DNA of 63,679 nt from Pseudoselenomonas ruminantium (lineage in GTDB: Bacteria > Bacillota > Negativicutes > Selenomonadales > Selenomonadaceae). This document shows, piece by piece, positions 1 through 8,961 of the stretch; the stretch's first letter is position 1, and each line of letters opens with the position of its first letter. The stretch is from positions 1 through 63,679 of the forward strand of contig CACZHK010000025.1 of NCBI GenBank assembly GCA_902780915.1, in the 5' to 3' direction. A program made the translations under genes and the position numbers. The notes beneath the pieces are model-generated. The model saw nothing but the letters and a program-made list of their open reading frames with translations, was not told the origin of the DNA and ran no database searches.

Positions 1-253
1 TTAAAATTGGTAACAAAACACGTGAAAGAGAATTACGCAAGCGGTCTACCGTAGACAGACAAAAGTCTTCGTGGAGTGAGTTTTTCAACACGCCCTAGAT
101 TCGCGTCGCTACGCCTGTGGTTTGTCGCCTGGCAGTGGACAGTTAATCTACGCAAATCTGGGCCAAGTTCATTTAATTAACACGCCCTAGGCGGCAGGAA
201 ATGAACGGAACTTGTAGAATTATTACGGTAAAATAATCAAATATAAGCAGAAA
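1..253. other. Gene-free stretch with short repeats
   Basis: No convincing gene is seen on either strand. The 12-base string AACACGCCCTAG occurs at 87-98 and 179-190, and AGATTCGCGT (97-106) is nearly complementary to ACGCAAATCT (150-159). The RNA or DNA could therefore fold, and the stretch may be part of a dispersed intergenic repeat. No clear promoter for the following gene pair was found. Confidence 0.4.
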
Positions 254-274
254 ATGGAAAGGAGTTGCTTAGTA

Positions 275-517
275 ATGCTCACCATGACAGCAACAGTAAA
301 CGACATGCAGAACGACTTTCCAAAATACATAGCCTCCATCCTGAAGGGGTATGAAGTGGTTATTACAGATAATGGAAAGGAAATAGGGAAATTTGTTCCA
401 AAGGTGAAATCGGCCACTCCACTTACTGATTCCATGATTGGGATTTTGAAAAGTGAAGATTCCGTCGAAGAAGAACGTGAGAACTATCTGAGGCAAAAGT
501 ATGAAATTGATAATTGA
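275..517 (+). CDS. Phd/YefM-type antitoxin
   Basis: An 80-residue protein that probably neutralises the PIN toxin encoded right after it. The N-terminal part has the Phd/YefM pattern: a short strand (TATVNDMQ), a helix with FPKYIASI, then VVITDNGKEIGKFVP, the usual beta hairpin of this DNA-binding fold. The C-terminal tail is acidic and would be the toxin-binding part. I chose the ATG at 275 because AAAGGAG at 258-264 sits at normal distance; an ATG at 254 in the same frame lies before that site. It overlaps the toxin gene by 17 bases, typical for co-translated toxin-antitoxin pairs. Such antitoxins usually repress their own operon. Confidence 0.75.
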   Translation: MLTMTATVNDMQNDFPKYIASILKGYEVVITDNGKEIGKFVPKVKSATPLTDSMIGILKSEDSVEEERENYLRQKYEIDN

Positions 518-920
518 TTCCAATATATTGCTTGATGTGCTCTATGCACGCGAACCACATGTTGAAAAATCGCTGTCTGTGTGGCGTTTGTGTGAGGCTG
601 GGAAACTTCAAGGCTTTGTCTCGGTACTTACCTTTGCCAATATCGTTTACATCATGCGAAAAGAATTGGACGAAGAAAAAATAAAGGACTGTTGGGAAAA
701 GCTTTCCAAAATATTTACCTTTGTCGATTTGCGGGTTGAGGATGTTGCTATGGCAACCAAAAGAAAAGGCAAGGATTTTGAGGATGAATTGCAAATGGTG
801 GCGGCAGAAAGAGTGGAGGCAGATTATATTATCACACGGAATATAAAGGATTTCAAAAACAGTCTTATCCCTGTTTTGCCACCAGCTGAATTCATGGATT
901 CCATTGCTAAAAGACTGTGA
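501..920 (+). CDS. PIN-domain toxin (VapC-like ribonuclease)
   Basis: A 139-residue PIN-domain protein, the likely toxin of a type II toxin-antitoxin pair. The first strand carries the metal-binding Asp in LIIDSNILLDVL, a central acidic stretch reads DFEDELQMVAA, and the last core motif reads ADYIITRNIKDF. These fit the acidic Mg-binding pocket of PIN nucleases, which usually cut RNA. The length is normal for the family. It overlaps the 3' end of the antitoxin gene and would be translated from the same mRNA. The RNA target cannot be read from the sequence. Family assignment is secure, toxicity is inferred from the pairing. Confidence 0.8.
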   Translation: MKLIIDSNILLDVLYAREPHVEKSLSVWRLCEAGKLQGFVSVLTFANIVYIMRKELDEEKIKDCWEKLSKIFTFVDLRVEDVAMATKRKGKDFEDELQMVAAERVEADYIITRNIKDFKNSLIPVLPPAEFMDSIAKRL

Positions 921-1069
921 ATGCAGAAAGTCCCATACATTGACTGTCCGGGGATTTTGCGATTCTTCGACCATCTTGGCTCTGCATGACTCCTCCTGGC
1001 GATAAGTAGAGCGGCATCATGGATTAACTTCAGGAGAAGACGAAGCGACTGAAAGACGATTTCAACATA

Positions 1070-2716
1070 GTGCTTGATAATGAAATTTATAAAATAGAGG
1101 GAGATCGCTCGCAGTATGTTGCCATAAATCAGGCGAAAGAAATGCTTAGAGCACAGTATGGCGTGAACAAGCGTATCACTGACGGACAATATGATAGATC
1201 GTTGGCCGTGAGGTGCGTCAATGGTACCTTCGTTGGCAAGAAGACGGAGAATATCATTGCTTACAGGGGAATTCCCTTTGTTGGCAAGCAGCCTGTCGGG
1301 GAATTGCGCTGGAAAGCACCAACTGAAGTTGTACCGGACAACGGCGTATATGAGGCGTATTATAATGCGAAAAGCGCCTACGGGAATGAGAACATGGAGA
1401 CTGGTTCCCTGTTTTATCAGGGTGAAGACTGCTTGTATCTGAACGTTTGGAAGGCAGATGCGGGGAATAAAGTGAAAAAACCGGTCATGGTATGGATTCA
1501 CGGCGGTGCCTTTGAAGCTGGCGGGACGGTAGATCCGATGTTTGACTGTCATAATTTCGTGAAAGAGAATCCGGATGTCATCGTCGTTACTATCGCCTAC
1601 AGGCTTGGCCCCTTCGGCTTCCTGCATCTGTCACACCTGCCGGACGGCAAGGACTATGCGGATGCCCAGAACTTAGGGCTGCTGGATCAGAAGATGGCCT
1701 TGAAATGGGTTCATGAGAACATTGCCAGCTTTGGTGGCGACCCCGACAACGTGACTATCTGGGGTGAGTCTGCCGGCGCAGGAAGCTGCACTATGCAGCC
1801 GCTCATCGATGGTTCCCAGGCATATTTTAAGCGGGTCATTGCCCAGAGCGGTTCACCAAACCAAACGAAATCGGCATCAGAAGGCATCGCGTGTGCGAAT
1901 GCGTTGCTGGACGCGCTTGGATGCAAGACTGTTGCCGATATGCAAAAAATCGATGCTCAAAAGATTTTTGAAGCATCTGCTGTGCTTAGTATGTGCCAAT
2001 TTCCGGAAAGGGATGGACGCATTCTGCCTTTAGATCCCTATGGGGCTTACGCCAAGGGCGCTGCGAAGAATATAGAAATTCTCCAAGGCTGCAACAAGGA
2101 TGAGTTCGACTTTTTCGTGTCCGGCTTTGGCGTGGAAGGGTTCAAGGAATGGGCTGCTGATCGGAAAGAGAGGGGGCTCTCTAATCTGACGAATAAAGAA
2201 AAAGCATTGGTGGAGAGTTTTGTAAGTGATGCAAAGGGAGAAAGCTACGAAGGGGACAGCCGCCTGTTCAGCCAGGTCTGGTTTATAGCGCCCATCTTCA
2301 AGCTGTCGGATTGCCAGACACAGGGGGGCGGTAAATCCTACACCTATTACTTCACGCCAGAATCTGCTTTACCTATAGTGAAATGCGGACATTCGATAGA
2401 GCTTGCAACCGTATTCAATCAACCAGAAATAACTTTTGACACGGGAAGAGCCTTTGACGAAACTTTCTCAAAGACCATGCGTAAAATGTGGGTTCAGTTT
2501 GCCAAGACTGGCAATCCTTCCCTCAGTGCAAGTATTTCCCCGGACGGCAAGGCAAAAGAGTGGCCGCTCTATGACTTAAAGGACAGAAAAGTGATGGTCT
2601 TTGACGAGTTCAACATCCATCCGGAAAAGGAAGCCGATAAAAAGATTGTGGATTGGGATAGAACATATTTCCTGCTAAAAAATTATATGCTTTTGCCGGT
2701 TCAGGCAGGCAAATGA
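1070..2716 (+). CDS. Type-B carboxylesterase
   Basis: A 548-residue alpha/beta-hydrolase of the carboxylesterase type-B family, hydrolysing carboxylic esters. The oxyanion-hole motif (MVWIHGGAFEAG, near residue 145) and the nucleophile elbow GESAGAGS are clear. The acid residue is probably the Glu in NKDEFDFF, and the catalytic His is in KCGHSIEL. No signal peptide is seen, so the enzyme is probably cytoplasmic. The start is uncertain: a stop lies in frame at 1025, the first plausible start is GTG at 1070, and GGAG at 1032 is too far away to fix it. About 50 residues precede the usual domain start. It ends just before an intrinsic terminator and appears monocistronic. Substrate unknown. Confidence 0.85.
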   Translation: MLDNEIYKIEGDRSQYVAINQAKEMLRAQYGVNKRITDGQYDRSLAVRCVNGTFVGKKTENIIAYRGIPFVGKQPVGELRWKAPTEVVPDNGVYEAYYNAKSAYGNENMETGSLFYQGEDCLYLNVWKADAGNKVKKPVMVWIHGGAFEAGGTVDPMFDCHNFVKENPDVIVVTIAYRLGPFGFLHLSHLPDGKDYADAQNLGLLDQKMALKWVHENIASFGGDPDNVTIWGESAGAGSCTMQPLIDGSQAYFKRVIAQSGSPNQTKSASEGIACANALLDALGCKTVADMQKIDAQKIFEASAVLSMCQFPERDGRILPLDPYGAYAKGAAKNIEILQGCNKDEFDFFVSGFGVEGFKEWAADRKERGLSNLTNKEKALVESFVSDAKGESYEGDSRLFSQVWFIAPIFKLSDCQTQGGGKSYTYYFTPESALPIVKCGHSIELATVFNQPEITFDTGRAFDETFSKTMRKMWVQFAKTGNPSLSASISPDGKAKEWPLYDLKDRKVMVFDEFNIHPEKEADKKIVDWDRTYFLLKNYMLLPVQAGK

Positions 2717-2765
2717 ACTGTCAGAGGCTTGGAAAGCCGGACTGATGAAAAACTATATTGCATAT

Positions 2766-2799
2766 AAAGGAGTCTGGCGATTTGCTAGGCTCCTTTTTT
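2766..2799 (+). terminator. Intrinsic terminator after carboxylesterase
   Basis: AAAGGAG (2766-2772) pairs with CTCCTTT (2790-2796), and the T tract runs to 2799. It separates the esterase from the cell-shape cluster. Confidence 0.7.
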
Positions 2800-2931
2800 G
2801 ATGCTGGCGGAGTAAAATCTGTGACAATGTGGCATCTTGAAATTTTTCTCTCCTTTCGCCATAATATATGGGGGACAAGGGAAGGAAATTTCTTTCCCAT
2901 GCAGAAAAGGTGATTTTGGGGAGGAATTTAT

Positions 2932-3201
2932 TTGGCTAGATTTGGTAGCAGCAATGGCCTTTGTGTGCTTTATGTGGTGGTAGGCGCTGTTTTGGGAGGG
3001 CTTCTTGGGGAGCTTATGAAGATGAGCGAGATGCTCTCTGGAGTGGTGCCTTATCTGGTGACCAGCTATCCGGTGTTTGATATGACGCCTGTGACGGTGA
3101 ATCTTTATGTTTTGCGGTTCACTTTGGGGCTGGCCTTTGCGCCAAATCTCATGAGCATTCTGGGCGTTGTGCTGGCGATTTATTTGTTCAGGAAGTATTG
3201 A
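2932..3201 (+). CDS. DUF4321 membrane protein
   Basis: An 89-residue protein with two hydrophobic segments, roughly residues 10-32 and 60-87, the first Gly-rich (VVVGAVLGGLLGELM). It matches the small DUF4321 proteins that commonly precede maf in Firmicutes. Function is unknown. Translation starts at TTG 2932 behind a good GGGGAGG site. It lies 12 bases upstream of the maf remnant and is probably the first gene of the maf-radC-mre transcript. Confidence 0.7.
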   Translation: MARFGSSNGLCVLYVVVGAVLGGLLGELMKMSEMLSGVVPYLVTSYPVFDMTPVTVNLYVLRFTLGLAFAPNLMSILGVVLAIYLFRKY

Positions 3202-3213
3202 GGAGGAGATATT

Positions 3214-3773
3214 TTGTTTATTCTGGCTTCCGGGTCTCCCAGGCGCAGGGAACTTCTGCAGCAGATTGGGGCAAAGTTTCGGGTGGCTGCCAGCGACGCA
3301 GCGGAGCTCAAGGGGGACAATTATGAGCCCTTTCAGCTGGTGCGGCACAATGCAGAGGTCAAGGCTGAGGCGGTGGCACGCATCAACAAGACGCTGCCCG
3401 TGCTGGGGGCGGATACGGTGGTGGCCCTGGAGGGACGGATTTTTGGCAAGCCTCGTAACGCGGAAGAAGCGAAAGCGATGCTGAAGTCTCTCTCCGGCAA
3501 GGTGCACGAAGTCCTCACGGGCATTGCCTGGGTCAAGGACGGCCACACTTTTTCTGAGGTCATCTCCACCAATGTGAAGTTCACCCAATTGGCAGAAGCG
3601 GAAATCGACAGGTATGTGCCCTGCAGGGTGGGGCGGCTGTTTTCATAGAAGGTATCGAAGGTTCTTACAGCAATGTGGTGGGGCTGCCCCTCTTTGCCAT
3701 GGCGGCCCTGGCACGGAGAGCGGGGGTCGATATTTATGGCAGAGACGATTATGGTCAGGGATTTGCCCCTTGA
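3214..3773 (+). pseudogene. maf: maf, frameshifted with internal deletion
   Basis: The first 130 residues are a good Maf nucleotide pyrophosphatase: FILASGSPRRRELL at the start, GADTVV near residue 67, and GKPRNAEEAKAML. After EIDRYV (about 3618) the frame runs into an early stop at 3648. The family's ending resumes in another frame from 3621 (ALQGGAAVFIEGIEGSY and onward) to TGA 3771-3773. The conserved stretch that should lie between, with the GEP...DKAGAY pattern, is missing, about 13 codons. So roughly 38-41 bases were lost and the frame changed. Maf proteins hydrolyse non-canonical or canonical nucleotides; this copy is probably inactive or yields a truncated product. A sequencing or assembly error is the alternative. 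The start is TTG 3214. Confidence 0.8.
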
Positions 3774-4431
3774 GGAAAGGCCACGGGAAAAATTGGTGAG
3801 CTACGGGCCGGCTGTTCTTTCCAATGCGGAGCTTTTAGCCATCCTCCTGCGCACGGGTACCCGAGGGGAATCGGTGCTGCGCATGGCAGAGAGGGTACTG
3901 GCCTATTGCAAGGACAGGGGGCTGGCCTCCATGGTGCACATGTCCGTGGAGGAACTGGCCAAGATACACGGCCTGGGTCCTGGCAAGGCTGCCACTGTGC
4001 TGGCGGCGGTGGAACTGGGCAGGCGGCTGGCTATTGCCGAGGCCAGGGTGGAGATCATCCACGGGCCGGAGGATGTGGCCCGCTTTGCCATGCCTCATTT
4101 CCGTCACGAGACGAAGGAGCATTTCGCGGTGCTCCTGCTGAACACCAAGAACCATATCCTGGCCATGCCGGTGATTTCCCAGGGGAGCCTTACGGCTTCG
4201 GTGGTTCATCCCCGGGAAGTTTTTGAGGCAGCAGTGCGGCACTCGGCGGCTTCCATGATTCTCTTGCACAACCACCCCTCTGGCGACCCCAGTCCCAGCC
4301 GGGAGGACATCGCCGTGACGGAGCGGCTGGTGAAGGCGGGGCAGATCATGGATATCCCGGTGCTGGACCATGTAATAATAGGAAATGATTCCTTTGCCAG
4401 CCTCAAGGAAAAGGGTCTGATGGGGGCTTGA
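3736..4431 (+). CDS. radC: RadC/JAB-domain protein
   Basis: A 231-residue RadC protein. The N-terminal half has helix-hairpin-helix character (ELAKIHGLGPGKAATVLAA). The C-terminal half is a JAB/MPN metalloprotease-like domain with LLHNHPSGDPSPSRED near residue 176, carrying the His-x-His and Asp zinc ligands. The historical link to DNA repair is weak and the biochemical role is unknown. ATG 3736 is chosen because it gives the family's usual MVRDLP start a few residues later; the gene begins inside the end of the broken maf. It stands just before mreB, a widely conserved order (maf-radC-mreB). Confidence 0.9.
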   Translation: MAETIMVRDLPLEERPREKLVSYGPAVLSNAELLAILLRTGTRGESVLRMAERVLAYCKDRGLASMVHMSVEELAKIHGLGPGKAATVLAAVELGRRLAIAEARVEIIHGPEDVARFAMPHFRHETKEHFAVLLLNTKNHILAMPVISQGSLTASVVHPREVFEAAVRHSAASMILLHNHPSGDPSPSREDIAVTERLVKAGQIMDIPVLDHVIIGNDSFASLKEKGLMGA

Positions 4432-4491
4432 AAGGGACTGAATTGGGGCGTGTCAGAAAAAGTGTCTCCATTTGCAAAAAAAATCCCCCAC

Positions 4492-4520
4492 AGCACCATA
4501 ACTTGTGCTACAATGGTGCT
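4492..4520. promoter_or_regulatory. Perfect 8-bp dyad before mreB
   Basis: AGCACCAT (4492-4499) and ATGGTGCT (4513-4520) are perfect inverted repeats 13 bases apart, in the radC-mreB gap. TACAAT at 4509-4514 could be a -10 element inside the dyad. It is followed by a weak T-rich stretch, so a terminator or attenuator of radC is also possible. Confidence 0.4.
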
Positions 4521-4568
4521 TGTGTTATTTCTATGAATTTGATTTCTGAAGGGAGTTTATAAATCAAC

Positions 4569-5612
4569 ATGTGGAGTCTTTTTGGTGGTTTTTCTCACGA
4601 TATGGGTATCGATCTCGGTACCGCAAACACGCTGGTGCACGTGAAGGGCAGGGGCATTGTGCTCCGTGAGCCTTCCGTGGTGGCTATCAAGAGCGATTCC
4701 GGCGACATCCTGGCAGTTGGTGAGGAAGCCAAGCGCATGATTGGCCGTACCCCCGGCAACATCGTGGCCATCCGCCCCATGAAGGACGGTGTCATTGCAG
4801 ACTTCGATGTGACCCAGGCCATGCTGAAGTACTTCATCGCCAAGGCCATGAATTCCAAGACCTTGATTTCCAAGCCACGTGTAGTGGTGGGTGTGCCCTC
4901 CGGTGTCACCGAGGTGGAGAAGCGTGCGGTCATCGATGCTGCCCAGCAGGCAGGTGCCCGCGAGGCTTACCTCATCGAGGAACCCATGGCAGCTGCCATA
5001 GGTGCTGGTTTGCCTGTGGAAGATGCTACCGGTTCCATGGTCGTGGATATTGGCGGCGGCACCACGGAAATCGCCGTGATTTCTTTGGGCGGCATCGTCA
5101 CCAGCCGTTCCATCCGCGTGGGCGGCGATGAGATGGACAGTGCTATCGTGCAGTACATCAAGCGCATGTATAACCTGATGATCGGTGAGCGCACGGCTGA
5201 GGACATCAAGATTGAGATTGGCACCGCCATCGTGACCCCGGATACTGACCGCACCATGGACATCCGTGGCCGCGATCTGGTGAGTGGCCTGCCCAAGACA
5301 CTGACGATCCAGGCCAAGGAGATTCGCGAAGCCCTCAATGAGCCTATCTTCAAGATCATCGATGCTGTCAAGAGCACTCTGGAGAAGACTCCGCCTGAAC
5401 TGGCGGCAGATGTCATGGATCATGGCATCATGATGACCGGTGGTGGCGCGCTCCTCACCAATCTTGACAAGCTTCTCTCCAATGAGACGGGCATGCCGGT
5501 GCTAGTTTCCGAGGACGCACTTTCCTGTGTAGGCGAGGGCACGGGCAAGTCCCTGGAAAATATTGAACTCCTGAAGCGCGTCGTCATGACGAGCAAGAAG
5601 CTGAACTCGTGA
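4569..5612 (+). CDS. mreB: Rod-shape actin homologue MreB
   Basis: A 347-residue bacterial actin that forms membrane-bound filaments guiding the elongation peptidoglycan machinery. The ATP-binding signatures are present: DLGTANT near residue 15, [12 protein letters not shown] near 160 and MMTGGGALL near 290. The short N-terminal MWSLFGGF would be the membrane-binding amphipathic segment. The start is supported by GGGAG upstream. Its stop codon overlaps the start of mreC (GTGA). It lies in an operon with mreC, mreD and mrdA, the classic elongasome order. Confidence 0.97.
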   Translation: MWSLFGGFSHDMGIDLGTANTLVHVKGRGIVLREPSVVAIKSDSGDILAVGEEAKRMIGRTPGNIVAIRPMKDGVIADFDVTQAMLKYFIAKAMNSKTLISKPRVVVGVPSGVTEVEKRAVIDAAQQAGAREAYLIEEPMAAAIGAGLPVEDATGSMVVDIGGGTTEIAVISLGGIVTSRSIRVGGDEMDSAIVQYIKRMYNLMIGERTAEDIKIEIGTAIVTPDTDRTMDIRGRDLVSGLPKTLTIQAKEIREALNEPIFKIIDAVKSTLEKTPPELAADVMDHGIMMTGGGALLTNLDKLLSNETGMPVLVSEDALSCVGEGTGKSLENIELLKRVVMTSKKLNS

Positions 5613-6550
5613 GCCGGGTAAGACGCGATAAAAAGTCCCCCAAGAGGTTTTGGGCACTGCTCTTTGTCCTTGTCAGCCTGTTCTGCCTGATTCTTTTTGC
5701 AGCCAGGGGACGTTTCCAGGCGCCCATAGCGAGCCAGACTGTATCATTGATTCTTTCGCCCTTCCAGCAGGCAGTGTCCTGGGTGGGGAGCGAGCTGAAC
5801 TATGTCACCAGCAATATCTGGGAGATTGTCACTGTCCATGAGCAGAACAAGATGCTCAGGAATGAGGTGAACCAGCTGCGCCAGCAGAATCTGCAGGCCA
5901 GCGACTTTGCGGCGGAGAACGCCCGCTTGCGGGAGCTCCTGGGCTACAAGCAGGCCGCCACTCAGTTTGATTTGGTGGCAGCCAGAGTCATTGGCCGTGA
6001 GTCAGCTACCTGGTCCAGCATGGTGGTCATCAACAAGGGCCTGGGGGATGGCGTGAACAAGGATATGGCTGTGGTGACGGAAAAGGGGCTGGTGGGCCGC
6101 GTGGTGGAAGCAGGCCCCAACTCCTCCAAGGTGCAGCTGATCCTCGACCCCCGTTCCTCGGTGGGCACGCTGGTGCAGCGAGCCGAATCCAGAGTCACGG
6201 GCATCGTGGTGGGGGATATTGATAACCCCACCATGCCGGATATGGAGAACATCCCCAAGACTGCCGATGTGCAGGAGGGGGATCTCATCATCACTTCGGG
6301 TTATGGCGGTGTCTTCCCCAAGGGATTGCCTGTGGGGATTGTGACCACCCTGAAGAACGATGATGGTGGACTGCTGAAGATTGCCGTGCTGGAGCCGGCG
6401 GTGGACTTCCAGAAGCTGGAGGATGTGGCAGTGATCACAGCCTCCCGGGAGGCTCCGCCGGAACCTTTGAAGCCGCCTGTCCAGACCCCGGGCACGGAGA
6501 CAGATCCTGTTACGGGTGAGCCGAAGCATGCAGAAGGGCAGGGGAACTGA
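5609..6550 (+). CDS. mreC: Rod-shape protein MreC
   Basis: A 313-residue bitopic membrane protein of the elongasome. One transmembrane helix lies at about residues 12-32 ([19 protein letters not shown]), a coiled coil at about 70-110 ([16 protein letters not shown]), then the double beta-barrel region that binds PBP2. The tail after about residue 285 is Pro-rich ([13 protein letters not shown]) and probably disordered. The GTG start at 5609 overlaps the mreB stop by four bases, so translation is likely coupled. Confidence 0.95.
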   Translation: MSRVRRDKKSPKRFWALLFVLVSLFCLILFAARGRFQAPIASQTVSLILSPFQQAVSWVGSELNYVTSNIWEIVTVHEQNKMLRNEVNQLRQQNLQASDFAAENARLRELLGYKQAATQFDLVAARVIGRESATWSSMVVINKGLGDGVNKDMAVVTEKGLVGRVVEAGPNSSKVQLILDPRSSVGTLVQRAESRVTGIVVGDIDNPTMPDMENIPKTADVQEGDLIITSGYGGVFPKGLPVGIVTTLKNDDGGLLKIAVLEPAVDFQKLEDVAVITASREAPPEPLKPPVQTPGTETDPVTGEPKHAEGQGN

Positions 6551-6552
6551 GC

Positions 6553-7047
6553 TTGAAAAAGATAGGGAAATGGGCGGCCTTCGCCGCTGTCCTCTTTGTC
6601 CTTCAGACCTCTCTGCTGCCCCTGATGGCTTACCACGGCGTGACGGCGGATCTCTTGCTGCTGCTCACTGTCTCCGTTGCTTTTTTGCGCGGCAACAAGC
6701 AAGGCGCCTTCATGGGCTTCGGGACAGGGCTGATGCAGGATCTGGCTACGGGTACCTTCTTCGGGGTGAACACCCTCTCACGCACGCTGCTGGGCCTGCT
6801 CTTCGGGCAGTTCTCCGACAGGGTCTTCAAGGAGCAGTTCTTCCTGCCGGTGCTGGCTTCTATAGCGGCTACCATACTCAACTATTTTATTTTGGCTCTG
6901 CTTATGGTATTATTAGGATACCGCTTTAATCTCGAGAGCCATGTGCAGCAGATGCTTGTGCCCATGCTCCTGTATCAGCTGGCTTTTGCCTATCCTGTGC
7001 ATTATCTGACTTACAGGCTGGACAAGCGTCTGGAAGAGAAAAAGTAA
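6553..7047 (+). CDS. mreD: Rod-shape protein MreD
   Basis: A 164-residue integral membrane protein with about five hydrophobic segments, in the size range of MreD. It works with MreC and PBP2 in the elongasome; no enzymatic role is known. It starts at TTG 6553, only two bases after the mreC stop. It ends before an 81-base gap containing a strong hairpin, after which the PBP2 gene starts. Confidence 0.9.
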   Translation: MKKIGKWAAFAAVLFVLQTSLLPLMAYHGVTADLLLLLTVSVAFLRGNKQGAFMGFGTGLMQDLATGTFFGVNTLSRTLLGLLFGQFSDRVFKEQFFLPVLASIAATILNYFILALLMVLLGYRFNLESHVQQMLVPMLLYQLAFAYPVHYLTYRLDKRLEEKK

Positions 7048-7058
7048 CAAATGGATTG

Positions 7059-7090
7059 AAGCAGGCACCTGAAACAAGGGTGCCTTGCTT
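7059..7090 (+). terminator. Hairpin between mreD and mrdA
   Basis: AAGCAGGCACC (7059-7069) pairs with GGTGCCTTGCTT (7079-7090) with one mismatch. The T tract after it is poor (AATGTTTTG), so it is more likely an mRNA-stability hairpin or partial attenuator than a full terminator. Confidence 0.45.
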
Positions 7091-7128
7091 AATGTTTTGA
7101 CGCATTAGTTTTCCCGGGAGAGATTGTT

Positions 7129-8934
7129 TTGACGGAGATTGATGAATACGGCGAAAGGCTGAAAGTCTTCGGCTGGCTGGCAGTGCTGGTCATCGTGGTG
7201 CTTATCGCCAGGGCCTGCTACTTGCAGATTTACGATGGGGAGACTTATGCCCGCCTGGCAGAAGGCAACCGCATCCGCCTGATACCTGCCATGGCCCCCC
7301 GAGGCAACTTTTTCGACCGGAACGGAGAGCTCCTGGTGGTGAACAGGCCTGGTTTCACAGTTTCCCTGCTGCCTCTAAATAATCCCGTTTCCGATGAGGT
7401 GGTGGAGAGGCTCTCGGTGCTCCTGAAGATGCCCAAGGAGGATATCCAGCAGAAGATTGATGCCCATGTGGGCTTCGACCCCATCCGCATCAAGACGGAT
7501 GTGATGGCGGATGTGTATTCCGTCATCGAGGAACAGAAAGATAAATATCCCGGGGTGGTCATCGAGACCCAGCCCATCAGGGACTATATCCTGAATGAGG
7601 AGGGTGCCCATACCTTCGGCTATGTCAGCGAAATCAATGATGTGGAGCTGGAAAAGAAGAAGGATGAGGGCTACAAGTCCGGGGATATCATCGGCAAGTT
7701 CGGCCTGGAAAAAATCTACGATAAGGAACTGCGCGGCGCTGACGGCGGCGAGCAGGTGGAGGTGGACGTGGCAGGCAAGCCTGTCCGCCGCCTGGGCAGG
7801 AAGGAGCCACTCCCCGGCGATGACCTCTATCTGACCATCGACAAGCACATCCAGGAAGCGGCAGAAAAGGCCGTGGATGAGCGCCTCAGGCTGATTCATG
7901 CCAATGCGGCGGCAGCGGTGGTGATGAATCCCCAGACCGGCGAGGTGCTGGCCATGGTCAGCCGTCCGGCCTTCAATCCCAACCTCTTCGCCCGGGGCAT
8001 TTCCGTCAAGGACTGGAACAAGCTCAATAATAATCCTTACCATCCCATGGACAACAAGACCATCACCGGCGAATATCCCCCGGGGTCTACCTTCAAGATT
8101 GTCACAGGCACAGCGGCCCTGACCGAGGGCGTGGTCTCCCCAGAGGAGCAGATCTTCGACTCGGGCCATCACTGGATCATTCCCAAGGGCAATGCTGATG
8201 GCGAGGCTCTGGGCTGGCTGAATTTCCGCTCCGCCATGGCCCACTCGGATAACGTGTATTTCTACGAGATGGGCAACCGTCTGGGGATTGACAGGCTGGA
8301 GCGCTATGCCCGCATGTTCGGGCTGGGAGCCATCACGGGCATTGACCTGCCTTATGAGTCCGATGGGCTGGTGGCCAACCGCAAGTATAAGGAGAAGAAC
8401 TTCGAGGATGGGGACTGGTATCTGTCCGAGACATTCGATGCCGCCATCGGCCAGGGCTTCAATCTGGTGACCCCTTTGCAGGCCGCTATGGTCATGGGTG
8501 AGATTGCAGCAAATGGCAAGAGGTTCAAACCTCATCTGGTGAACCGCATCGTGGGGCCGGATGGCAAGATTGTGAAGGAGTTCAAGCCGGAACTGCTTTC
8601 TACCCTGGATGTCAGGCCGGAGGTTATCCAGCTGGTGCAGGAGGGCCTTCATGAAGTGTCCACCTATGGTACCGCCGCCAGCATCTTCCGTGGTTTCCCG
8701 GTGCAGATTGCGGGCAAGACGGGGACGGCGGAGAACCCCCATGGCAGGGATCACGGCTGGTTCGTGGCCTACGGCCCCTTCGAGAATCCCACGGTGGTTG
8801 TGGCCGTGGTGGTGGAGCAGGGCGGCTATGGTGCCCAGTCCGCCGTGCCAATTGGCAGGGAAATACTGGAAGCAGCCTTTGGCATTGAAAAGCCCAAGGA
8901 AGATAATAAAGCTAAGCAAGCCGGCAGTAACTAA
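7129..8934 (+). CDS. mrdA: Penicillin-binding protein 2 (elongasome transpeptidase)
   Basis: A 601-residue class B penicillin-binding protein that cross-links peptidoglycan during side-wall growth. It has an N-terminal membrane helix (about residues 13-33), a dimerisation/pedestal region, and the transpeptidase domain. Active-site motifs are STFK near residue 320 (serine nucleophile), SDN near 373 and KTG near 529. The start is TTG 7129 behind GGGAGAG. The partner glycosyltransferase RodA is encoded downstream, after minCDE, so the whole shape and division-site block may be co-expressed. Confidence 0.95.
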   Translation: MTEIDEYGERLKVFGWLAVLVIVVLIARACYLQIYDGETYARLAEGNRIRLIPAMAPRGNFFDRNGELLVVNRPGFTVSLLPLNNPVSDEVVERLSVLLKMPKEDIQQKIDAHVGFDPIRIKTDVMADVYSVIEEQKDKYPGVVIETQPIRDYILNEEGAHTFGYVSEINDVELEKKKDEGYKSGDIIGKFGLEKIYDKELRGADGGEQVEVDVAGKPVRRLGRKEPLPGDDLYLTIDKHIQEAAEKAVDERLRLIHANAAAAVVMNPQTGEVLAMVSRPAFNPNLFARGISVKDWNKLNNNPYHPMDNKTITGEYPPGSTFKIVTGTAALTEGVVSPEEQIFDSGHHWIIPKGNADGEALGWLNFRSAMAHSDNVYFYEMGNRLGIDRLERYARMFGLGAITGIDLPYESDGLVANRKYKEKNFEDGDWYLSETFDAAIGQGFNLVTPLQAAMVMGEIAANGKRFKPHLVNRIVGPDGKIVKEFKPELLSTLDVRPEVIQLVQEGLHEVSTYGTAASIFRGFPVQIAGKTGTAENPHGRDHGWFVAYGPFENPTVVVAVVVEQGGYGAQSAVPIGREILEAAFGIEKPKEDNKAKQAGSN

Positions 8935-8961
8935 TTGTCATATCTTGAAATGAGGATAGCT

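Noticed and set aside
3673..3735. Upstream extension of radC
   Set aside because: The extra residues are the out-of-frame reading of the maf end; the family start fits ATG 3736.
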